Assembly (NCBI RefSeq): GCF_026151205.1
Contig: NC_087072.1
Location: 22,771,603 to 22,835,602 of the forward strand
DNA from: Bolinopsis microptera
Lineage: Eukaryota; Ctenophora; Tentaculata; Lobata; Bolinopsidae
Direction: 5' to 3'
DNA length: 64,000 bases
Shown here: positions 1 through 7,650 of the stretch, one piece after another
Layout of the letters: the number at the start of each line of letters is the position of its first letter
Position numbering within the stretch: position 1 is the stretch's first letter
Notes under the pieces: generated by a model
Database searches by the model: none
The model's input: only the letters and a program-made list of their open reading frames with translations
Told to the model about the DNA's origin: nothing
Translations under genes and position numbers: made by a program

Positions 1-1753
1 TTCCATTCTCGAATTCTTTGATTATTCTTAGAACCTCCTCAGGAGTGCTGTCCTCTAACATAATAGATCGAGAGTTACTAGGGCTAAGGAAGTCATGGAA
101 TGTTTTCATGGGGAGAATTGGAATACCAGAAGACAAGTCAGTTGTGATAGTTTCATTGAGCTTGGGAGCAATTGATACGAACCAGGAATTAAAACCATTG
201 GCAATTGCTCTCCGGTTCGAGATTCTTTCATTATTGATGATGAAAGGTGGTTTGGTTGTTTTCTTTCTTTTGCCCCTAAGCTCATTTATTATCTGCCAAG
301 TTTTCTTACTGCTTTCAATGTTTTTATAGATTTCGTTACAGTAATAGGAGCGTTTGGCTGCCTTTATGATACCCTTAAGCATCCTACGATAGTCACTAAA
401 TATCTTATAAAGAAGGACATTGCCAGATGGATCTTTATTTGTTACTGTATCTGACCATTCTTTACAAAGCTCATGTTTTCTGTCAATTGAGAGGATGATT
501 CCATCTGTAATCCAAGGATTAAGCTTTGGTGTTCTTTTGGTCGTTTTCGGTACTTCTAATTTACAGTGCTTGTCAAGGGTGGATTTGAAGCAATCGACAA
601 ATTCGCAAAAATCTGAAGATTGGGACAGCTGATTCACCTTCACCTCAAGGTCAGAAACAAAATTTTTAAGCTTGGTACTTGAGTAGTCGTAGTAGCGGAC
701 ATGTTTTTCATTGTTCTTATTTCTTGGGGCCGGGGTTGAGGTGAAGGAGAATATGAACGTGTGTTCACTTAATCTATCCTGAAGTACACCAGAGAGCAGA
801 ACATTATCAATATCACTAACTAGGATGTTATCTATACACGAGTTTTTACAATTAGGCCGGAAGTGGGTAGCAATTGAGATGGATGGATACAAACCATTAC
901 TAATTATAGTGTCTTCAAATAACTGGTTGTGTGACGAAACTTTGAAGAGGTCTGAGTTAAAGTCGCCAAGCAAACGAAAGGGCTTGCCGGATATCTGCTT
1001 AGCAATGGTTTGTAAAATTTCACAAAAAGCCTCAAGGCAGCCACTAGGGGGACGGTATACAACTCCGTAGACAACCCCAACACCAGTGCTATCAGTGATT
1101 TCGGCGAATAAGCATTCAATGTTTACAGTACAGTAGGATAACTTTTCTAGGACAACAGTGTTAAGGTTGTTCGAGACATAAAGCGCAACCCCAGTGCCCT
1201 TTTTCTTATCTGGGAGGGTATTTTGATAAAAACTGGTGTAAGATGGGATCTGGTATAATTCTTGTAAGCTACTACCAACGTTGGTTTCAGCAAGTCCAAG
1301 AACATCAAATGGATGAGATAATCGTTTGAGTTCAACTTGGAATGTATCGAAATTACTGGCATTGCCATCAATGTTGAGGAACAGTGCTGAGAGGAAGGAC
1401 CCATCACCACTGCTGATTTTTGTAGCTACTTCTGTGAATTCACGTTTGGAATAACGTTTACAGCTCTCGAGGGTATGACAAAATTTTTGGATGAGGGTGT
1501 CTTCTGCACCCTCATTGTAGGGCCTGTCCGACTTTTCGAGATCGTTTTGATTGTCAAAGGGGCGGTACCTGTCCTCTGTGATAAGTGCACATTCTGGGCA
1601 CATCCATAGGCCATTCTTGCACTTAAAACTAGCAGATTTAAAACATCTAGTATGGATAACTTTGGTGCAGTTTTCACATTCAAGCATAGGTTGCCCAATA
1701 TTAATCGACTTACTGCACGGATAGCACACCTCCTTATTGATTTTCAAGTTCAT
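1..1753 (-). CDS. LINE ORF2, partial: PHD finger + AP-type endonuclease, runs off left edge
   Basis: Reading the minus strand from ATG at 1753 gives an uninterrupted frame of about 584 codons to base 1, so the reverse transcriptase part should lie outside the window. Residues 10-55 form a C4HC3 PHD-type finger (C10, C13, C26, C29, H34, C37, C52, C55). An apurinic-type endonuclease follows at about 120-340, with a conserved glutamate in GLAETN, RLLGDFNSD near residue 259 and LSEHTF near 326. In non-LTR retrotransposons this enzyme nicks target DNA to prime reverse transcription. The start lies 5 nt after the stop of the upstream ORF, which suggests coupled re-initiation. No stop or frameshift is seen, so this copy is young or selected. 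The clade (CR1-like or another endonuclease-bearing LINE) is undecided without the RT. Confidence 0.85.
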   Translation of the reverse strand, partial: MNLKINKEVCYPCSKSINIGQPMLECENCTKVIHTRCFKSASFKCKNGLWMCPECALITEDRYRPFDNQNDLEKSDRPYNEGAEDTLIQKFCHTLESCKRYSKREFTEVATKISSGDGSFLSALFLNIDGNASNFDTFQVELKRLSHPFDVLGLAETNVGSSLQELYQIPSYTSFYQNTLPDKKKGTGVALYVSNNLNTVVLEKLSYCTVNIECLFAEITDSTGVGVVYGVVYRPPSGCLEAFCEILQTIAKQISGKPFRLLGDFNSDLFKVSSHNQLFEDTIISNGLYPSISIATHFRPNCKNSCIDNILVSDIDNVLLSGVLQDRLSEHTFIFSFTSTPAPRNKNNEKHVRYYDYSSTKLKNFVSDLEVKVNQLSQSSDFCEFVDCFKSTLDKHCKLEVPKTTKRTPKLNPWITDGIILSIDRKHELCKEWSDTVTNKDPSGNVLLYKIFSDYRRMLKGIIKAAKRSYYCNEIYKNIESSKKTWQIINELRGKRKKTTKPPFIINNERISNRRAIANGFNSWFVSIAPKLNETITTDLSSGIPILPMKTFHDFLSPSNSRSIMLEDSTPEEVLRIIKEFENG

Positions 1754-1758
1754 TTTGA

Positions 1759-3132
1759 TCAAATGGGATCATATCCCACTGTCTGACCAGGTTTCCTCTG
1801 TCTAGTTCTCTCAAGTTTCTCACGCACATACACCCAATGTTTAACACATCTCACAAACTTAGATAGACCGCGGTTGCCAAGATGTATCTCATCCCCATCT
1901 CTGGTCAAGTTCATGGCAAGCAGACCATTGTTATCAACGAAGTGATAGACACCGATCTGCCACACGCTTTGCTCGAAGCTTGACTCAAGCATATCATAGA
2001 CAAGTCTGTTGAACATGATGATGTTCATGTTCATGCGGGGAAATCGCGAAGGCAACACAGCGGTAACAAATATCTTAATACGAGGGCATATAGTCTGGAT
2101 CTGTTGTAGCTTCAAGTGGAGAATATCCACGAGTTGATGAACATCGTTAGGAGATTTCAAGTTCTCAGTCCGGAGATCATTCGTCCCACACACAATAACA
2201 GCATTGCTGTATCCTATGCACAGTGACGGGTCAATGTTGCTGATCTTGCTAGCTTTGGCTCGCATACCAGGGAAGGATTGACCCATAGTACCTGTTCCAG
2301 ACCCAAACTTGATGTTCTTTGTGTTTGAGTCTCCAAGTATCACAGTGCTACGTTTGAACTGCTTGCTTATGGTTCTGAGTGTGATGGAATACCGGCCTGT
2401 TTGCACAGGGAGCTGACTGGATGGTGAAACTGGGTCTCCTGATCCTATACTATGCTGATACCATGCCTGGGAGGACCGTGTCATGATGTATACGGAGTTT
2501 GAGGCTGGATTAAGACAACTAGGATGGTCGGAAGTGTCTACTACACTATGAATAGGCCTGAAGCTGACTTTTCTCACGTCACCAATACTGATGGTTGCAA
2601 TTTCTGAATCTGCTAAGATGTCAGGTTCGTCATCGGAATGAAAGGCTAGGCCATTGCACAAAGTAGCATTGTCTGGTGGAGGATAATAGTTTATTAGTAC
2701 TGAATTAGGCCTATGTGTGAGCTCACAGTGGGATGCTACTTTGTCTATGGCTGTTACTAATGGCTGGGGAATTTCAGACGAGCTGGGTGGACTACTATCA
2801 CCGGAGTACATGTAACTTTCCCCAAGCTTGAGGACCATCCTGCCGTTTTTCTGAACAAATTTCTGTGAGGTCTTGCAGTCAGACAGAAAGCTGGTCACAG
2901 ATTCGAGGGTCTCTTCATCAAAGAAGTCCATTTTATAGTCCTTAATTGGTGGTTCTATGGTTTTAGGGAGGGGAATGGATACAGGCTTGGGGTCTGGTGT
3001 GATGTGGGTCCCAGGCTCTCGTGATCTTTGAAAGTTGGAGATCTCCTCGCTGAGCTTCTTTAGTCTGATCTCAAGGGATGAAATCTCTAGGGTTGGCATG
3101 CTCTGGTTCACGGCACCTGCTAGGCTGGACAT
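1759..3132 (-). CDS. LINE ORF1: AlkB-like 2OG-Fe(II) oxygenase fused to SGNH/GDSL esterase
   Basis: One open frame of about 457 residues from ATG at 3132 (a second ATG lies at 3099). After a short charged, probably coiled-coil segment, an AlkB-like domain spans about residues 70-257: an INYYPPP strand, the HSD iron motif (H165-x-D167), a distal histidine in WYQHSI (H227) and RYSITLR, whose arginines fit the 2-oxoglutarate site. An SGNH hydrolase domain spans about 262-426: GDSN (267-270), GTND (316-319) and a terminal DEIH (D414, H417). AlkB proteins remove alkyl groups oxidatively from nucleic acids; SGNH domains hydrolyse esters and are known in some CR1-like ORF1 proteins. It sits directly upstream of the PHD-endonuclease ORF, so I infer it is ORF1 of that LINE. 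The first 10-20 residues overlap the opposing retroelement and may not be native. Confidence 0.75.
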   Translation of the reverse strand: MSSLAGAVNQSMPTLEISSLEIRLKKLSEEISNFQRSREPGTHITPDPKPVSIPLPKTIEPPIKDYKMDFFDEETLESVTSFLSDCKTSQKFVQKNGRMVLKLGESYMYSGDSSPPSSSEIPQPLVTAIDKVASHCELTHRPNSVLINYYPPPDNATLCNGLAFHSDDEPDILADSEIATISIGDVRKVSFRPIHSVVDTSDHPSCLNPASNSVYIMTRSSQAWYQHSIGSGDPVSPSSQLPVQTGRYSITLRTISKQFKRSTVILGDSNTKNIKFGSGTGTMGQSFPGMRAKASKISNIDPSLCIGYSNAVIVCGTNDLRTENLKSPNDVHQLVDILHLKLQQIQTICPRIKIFVTAVLPSRFPRMNMNIIMFNRLVYDMLESSFEQSVWQIGVYHFVDNNGLLAMNLTRDGDEIHLGNRGLSKFVRCVKHWVYVREKLERTRQRKPGQTVGYDPI

Positions 3133-3559
3133 TTCTGCAAGATCGATTTGGAATGCTTCAGAGAGGGCATTTTTTGATGTACGGGTATTCCATGCCCCAG
3201 CCCCCTCCAATGCAAGCAAATCGATCCCAGCAATGTACCAGTCCCATGAAAATGCGGAAAAACGGTGTTACAATGCAAGGGTCCTGGAAGTAGAGAAAAG
3301 AAGCTTCACGCCGTTCGTTTTCTCAACGTCTGGTGGAATGGGTGGTGAAGCTGAAAGACTAGTAAAGAAGCTGGCTAGTAAAATGGAATACCACACAGGG
3401 CAGAGGTACTCAGATGCGGCGGGTTACATTAGGAAGCGCCTTCGTTTCGAAATCTTAAGAACGACGGTAATTTCTCTCCGGGCAGACAGAGGGGCGAAAA
3501 AGAACTTTGTCAATACAAACAGTTTAGATTTGAACTTGGAGCCGCAAGGCCAAGGGTGA
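3119..3559 (+). pseudogene. 3' end of a plus-strand retroelement ORF (conserved C-terminal module)
   Basis: An open plus-strand frame ending at 3559 encodes a module I recognise as the C-terminus of reverse-transcriptase ORFs in many marine-invertebrate retroelements: ARLDISARSIW, FFDVRVFHAPAPSN, a HENAEKRCYNARVLEVE stretch, SFTPFVFSTSGGMGGEAERL, and a closing RYSD..IRKRLRFEILRTT segment. The family assignment is from memory of such proteins, not a search. The frame is open further left (to 3035), but homology stops near 3119, where the minus-strand LINE begins, so the rest of this ORF was cut off or displaced. A decayed second copy lies on the minus strand at 53537-53880. Confidence 0.6.
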
Positions 3560-3671
3560 TTTTCAAAATATTGAATTTTTGAAGGGTTTTTTATATAGGG
3601 TTTACATTATGTGTACACTTTTTGAAACAATTTATTATCCTTGTCATATATCCTTGTATAACGTGGTCAGT

Positions 3672-3766
3672 GGTGACCCCCACGGTCACCCTGTATCGTC
3701 TTCCGGTCTTCGACGATACAGGGGGAGCCGCGCTCTTCGTGCGCGGCGGGTCATACAACGTATGAC
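3672..3766. repeat. Four consecutive perfect stem-loops
   Basis: Within 95 nt there are four back-to-back perfect inverted repeats: GGTGACC/GGTCACC (3672-3690), CTGTATCGTC/GACGATACAG (3691-3721, extendable to 12 bp), GCCGCGC/GCGCGGC (3727-3747) and GTCATAC/GTATGAC (3750-3766). The loops are 5, 11, 7 and 3 nt. The series begins 113 nt after the stop codon of the plus-strand retroelement ORF, so it may be a structured 3'UTR recognised by its reverse transcriptase, or the terminus of another element. Confidence 0.8.
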
Positions 3767-3862
3767 AATTATATCCTTATTGTCAAAATTTATTAATAGA
3801 ATTAAGGATATTATTGACTATATTTTATGACGATGAATTGACCAATGTTAATGATTTGGCCC

Positions 3863-4135
3863 GGCGCGCGCTACTTCGTAGCACTCCCCATAAAATTTCG
3901 AGAAGAAAGCGGCGCGCGCTACTTCGAAGAAATTTTTAACGGGTGATACTCGTAAAATATTTGTTCCATATATTGGCGCGCGTGCTGGTAGGTTGTCAAC
4001 CTACAAACAAATTTAGACGAGTAACGTCTAGTAATCTGTCAAGACGATAAATTGTAAATTTTGGTGATTTTATATTTATTCGGTCTCCAATTATTGAACT
4101 GCGGAAGCTGGTTGCCTCAACATGCTGTTGAGTAT
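3863..4135. repeat. GC-rich palindromic island continuing downstream of the stem-loops
   Basis: More short hairpins continue in an otherwise AT-rich stretch: GCTAC/GTAGC around 3870-3882, a 17-nt near-palindrome GTAGGTTG-t-CAACCTAC (3988-4004), TAGACG/CGTCTA (about 4014-4030) and CTCAAC/GTTGAG (about 4119-4135). The 16-mer GGCGCGCGCTACTTCG occurs twice (3863-3878 and 3911-3926). No coding sequence is evident from 3560 to 4476. Confidence 0.6.
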
Positions 4136-4476
4136 GGTATGACTGAATTGTCAACCCGTGGTTATTAAACGAAAAATAAATGATAAACATGATTTATAAT
4201 TTAAAAACTGTAAACCACCAATGTTGTGTTTTGTTAGGTATAGTGCTATAATATTAAGATTATATAAAATTATTCAAACAATATACACATAATTGTCACA
4301 ATGACCCTATATAAAAACAACCCTACAAAAAATCAACATATTCCCTATCTCTATAATATTAAGTAACATACATTATGCTATCACTTCGTTTGAATACATA
4401 TAAATATCATCCAAATGATCAGATCCAATAGGATACTGATGCAGACAATGAAAAAAAATTGAATTGAATTACCACA

Positions 4477-5210
4477 TCAGTATCCCAATGGATTAAACCA
4501 CTTTGAGTGTATAATTCTGAGATAGAACTTTGCCATCACTGGCATCCCAGCCTTGGGGCTGGGATGATTATCATAAAAGCCCCTAATGTCACACTTAGGA
4601 AGTAATCTCTCGTTTTTGTTATCAAAACGGTCTAAGAAAGCCCAAAAAACATTAAGGTAAAACAGTTTCTGCCTAGAGCAGCGATCAAAGATCAAATTAT
4701 TCATAGCACAAACATTACCAGGGATTTTCTTTTGTCCGTTGGGGTGGACTGGTGGAATTGCTTGTACAAAAACACGTGCATTTGGATAAAGTTTTTTAGC
4801 TGTCTTCATAAGGTTACTCACAGGGGTCTTGAGATGATTGACACCCTAGGTACAGTACCGAATGTCGTTGGCACTGAAGCTTAAGAACAGCTTCTTTGCC
4901 TGCACAAGAGGGTTCTTTGTATGAAAGGCCTCAATAGATTTCTGTACAGCTGAAATCTTAAGCACACCCTTAGCTATGTTGGTGACAGTTTCTTAACCTC
5001 TGCTGAGGCGATCAGTGTCCAATCGGGCAGCAAAGGAGTCACCAGCAATGAGGATGATAGACTTCTGGTGGTTATGAGAGATTGTGATGGGGGCTTTTGG
5101 AGATACTTTATTAGGACTGTCGGATTTAGGAGAGGTAAGAATAGGAGATGAAGAGGAAGAGGAAGGTGAGGTTAACTTTCTGAAGGAGAGACTGTACCTC
5201 CAACAAATTT
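4477..5210 (-). pseudogene. Broken SGNH esterase ORF (retroelement ORF1 relic)
   Basis: One minus-strand frame reads through a Ser/Pro-rich linker, then IILIAGDSFAARLDTDRL (the GDS nucleophile block), FLSFSANDIRY (the N-bearing block), VFVQAIPPVHP and a terminal GFYDNHPSPKAG (D-x-x-H type). The frame is broken by two in-frame stops, one after LDTDRLSRG and one after ANDIRYCT; the last 114 residues (4477-4821) are intact. The domain order is that of SGNH/GDSL hydrolases as found in some LINE ORF1 proteins. It differs in sequence from the SGNH half of the AlkB fusion at 1759-3132 and has no AlkB part. Its linked ORF2, if any, is not visible downstream. Confidence 0.6.
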
Positions 5211-5609
5211 CATTTTAATAAAACAAATATTTTAATAAAACAAATATTTATTTTTTACGGCACAATCAAACAATATCAATAATAAATAAATCAGGGGAGG
5301 TTTGAAGAGGTTTCAAGTGCCGAAGGCCACTGCTTATCTTTAGGATTTGAGAGTGACCTGTGCTTGAAACCCCCTCAACCATCCACTACGTCAATATACT
5401 TATTAAATACAAATATAGAAAAATATAATTATCTAAGCTAAAATTGCTTATTGGTCTAGTTTGGTGACATAGGAGAGCCTAGTTGAGTTTTAGTTTAGGT
5501 TTATGTTTTAAATCATAGTTTGAAAGGTTAGCCATGTTTCATGACAGAGAGAGATATTATGTGTGCAGAGCCGTACCGGATGTAGAATTTGAGATATAAT
5601 ATAGATTAG

Positions 5610-6041
5610 TTACCATATATTAGGGTCACCTCGATTTTGGAGGGATAGCAAGTGCTTTTTAAGGTTAGATTTAATAATACCTGACGAGGCTGATAAGTCT
5701 GAATTTTTGGAAGAACCCGGGATTATTATCCCATCTACATTAGCATCACATATTTCGAATACATAGGGGATGAGATCATTCCATATTTTCGTAGAGGTGT
5801 ACCAAAAGTTCTGTTGGGAGATATCTAACCTCAGTAATGGGACAATCAGACAAAGTTTTTCATTTCTAGGACAGAACTTGAAAAGATCTTTAATCGACTG
5901 GGGGACATCAAATTTAAGAATTTTGAATAGCTCCATAAATGTATGGTACATGTGCAGATTCTCCAGGTTCATAATTTTCTGCTCAGTGAATGGCGGTTTA
6001 GTGTGTTCAAGACAGTAGTTCTTGCTAGCCATATGTTCGTT
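5610..6041 (-). pseudogene. LINE ORF2 C-terminal fragment
   Basis: The frame encodes the typical tail that follows the reverse transcriptase domain in CR1/L2/jockey-like ORF2 proteins: an EHTKPPF block, helices ending in IKDLFKF, then NFWYTSTKIWNDLIP, the usual 'K-WN-LP' motif. The stop is at 5610. The homology is cut at about 6041, where the 5' region of the plus-strand LINE begins, so the fragment was truncated there by the neighbouring insertion or by 5' truncation. No catalytic RT motif remains. Confidence 0.6.
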
Positions 6042-6208
6042 ATAAGTTCTTTAACGTGCACAGGTTAAGTAGTCAATGAGTTTTAATACTTTCAACACTA
6101 CTATATAACAAATAATTTGAGGACCCCTAAACTGCCAATTACTCAAATTTTGTCACTACCCCCCGTGACTACAGTTTAAGACCTGCTCCCCAACAGGATC
6201 TTCTTGTG

Positions 6209-7612
6209 ATGCCCCCAAAGATATATCATATGGAAATTAAAGTGGCCGGGTCGGTGTCTTCGAATTATGTACCATTACAGGATGATGACAATGTATTAAA
6301 AGATCCTCGACAGCTTGAGGAAAATGGCACTTGTTCAAACTGTGCAGTTGAAAAAGCCCAAGTTAAAGATGAAACGGTATGTTGTATCAATTGTAAAAAG
6401 TTGTTTCATGCCCTCTGTGTGGCTCCTGTTTCAAATGACTCAAACAGTGCTAGGCCCAAGTCTAAGTCAATGCCCAATAATCCCTGTACCAAGTCTTTCT
6501 ACACAGCTTTTGTACAAAACAGTTCGAACAAAAGTAAAGAACAACATATGGGAAACTTTCTCTTTATGTGTGATCCTTGCTTTACACATCATCAAGTGAA
6601 GCAGACTAGCACAACTAATGATCATGTTCAGGTACTTGACAACAGAGTAACACACTTAGCTAGTGATGTCACAGAGATTAAGAAATTATTGGAGAATGTA
6701 ATTGCTGGGAAATCTATTAACCATTCCCCTGTTGATAATCTCATCTCGACAGCCAAAGCACAGTGTACCTTGAAACCAGCTACTGATCAGGGTGAGAACG
6801 TGTGGCTCGATGAAATAAGAACAAAATCCTTGCTGGTTGTTACAAAAGGTGCTAATGTTCCATGTAAAGATCTAGAAAAGACAGTGGTTGATAATGGAAT
6901 CCAGGTTCATAAGCAATATGTTGATAGCAATGGTGATCAAGTACTCATATTACCAACCCAAGCTTCACGAGATAATCTGAAGACAGAGCTGATATCATCA
7001 GGTATAGCTGCTAATCAACTGAAAGAACCAAAGCAAAGATATCCCACTATCTCAGTTGTTGGTCTACCTAAGGATTTTAGTAGAGATCACAAAGAAGAGA
7101 TAAGGAACACCATCCTGAAGCAAAATCCTTACATTTCTCACTGCCTCAAAGCAGACTCTTCACTGTTTGATGTTCTGTCTGTGAAACCTCTCCGTGCAAA
7201 CCAAAATATCAAACAAGCCATCATAAGGTTGAGTGATAATATTAGAATTGCTATACGAGATAATAATAACAGGTTGTTCTTCGGTTTACTGTCTTGCCAA
7301 GTGTATGACCAACTTTACATAAAGAGATGTAACAAGTGTCAAGGCTTTGGTCACTATTCTAAGACTTGTAAAAACGAAGTGTATTGTGGTTTCTGCGCCG
7401 CCCCTGGACATGAAACTCAACAATGTGATAATAAGGACAACAATTCAGAGGAGAAAAATGATCTAATGCCCACATACTGTTGTATCAACTGCAAAAAGTC
7501 TGGCTCACCTGATGATTTATGTAAACATGCTGCATTTTCTACTGAGTGTCCTTCTTACCGGGTTCAGCAAGAGAAACTTAAAGCCTCCCTATCTTATTAT
7601 TCAAAAAACTAG
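6209..7612 (+). CDS. LINE ORF1: PHD-like finger and CCHC zinc knuckles
   Basis: About 467 residues from the ATG at 6209. An N-terminal cysteine/histidine cluster (near residues 42-124: C-x2-C, CCINC, HALC, and CDPC after a spacer) fits a PHD-like zinc finger as known in CR1-type ORF1 proteins. A middle section (about 270-365) looks like an RNA-binding fold. Two canonical C-x2-C-x4-H-x4-C knuckles follow (CNKCQGFGHYSKTC and CGFCAAPGHETQQC, about 372-410), then a third Cys/His group (CCINC..CKH..C). In LINEs this protein binds the element RNA and chaperones nucleic acids. ORF2 begins just downstream. No stop or frameshift is seen. Confidence 0.85.
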   Translation: MPPKIYHMEIKVAGSVSSNYVPLQDDDNVLKDPRQLEENGTCSNCAVEKAQVKDETVCCINCKKLFHALCVAPVSNDSNSARPKSKSMPNNPCTKSFYTAFVQNSSNKSKEQHMGNFLFMCDPCFTHHQVKQTSTTNDHVQVLDNRVTHLASDVTEIKKLLENVIAGKSINHSPVDNLISTAKAQCTLKPATDQGENVWLDEIRTKSLLVVTKGANVPCKDLEKTVVDNGIQVHKQYVDSNGDQVLILPTQASRDNLKTELISSGIAANQLKEPKQRYPTISVVGLPKDFSRDHKEEIRNTILKQNPYISHCLKADSSLFDVLSVKPLRANQNIKQAIIRLSDNIRIAIRDNNNRLFFGLLSCQVYDQLYIKRCNKCQGFGHYSKTCKNEVYCGFCAAPGHETQQCDNKDNNSEEKNDLMPTYCCINCKKSGSPDDLCKHAAFSTECPSYRVQQEKLKASLSYYSKN

Positions 7613-7650
7613 TTTCCTCCAAACCAAAGAAATTGCATCAACTTCGATAT

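Noticed and set aside
1147-1698. Minus-strand frames starting MVMGPSS and MGNLCLN
   Set aside because: They overlap the real LINE ORF2 in another frame.
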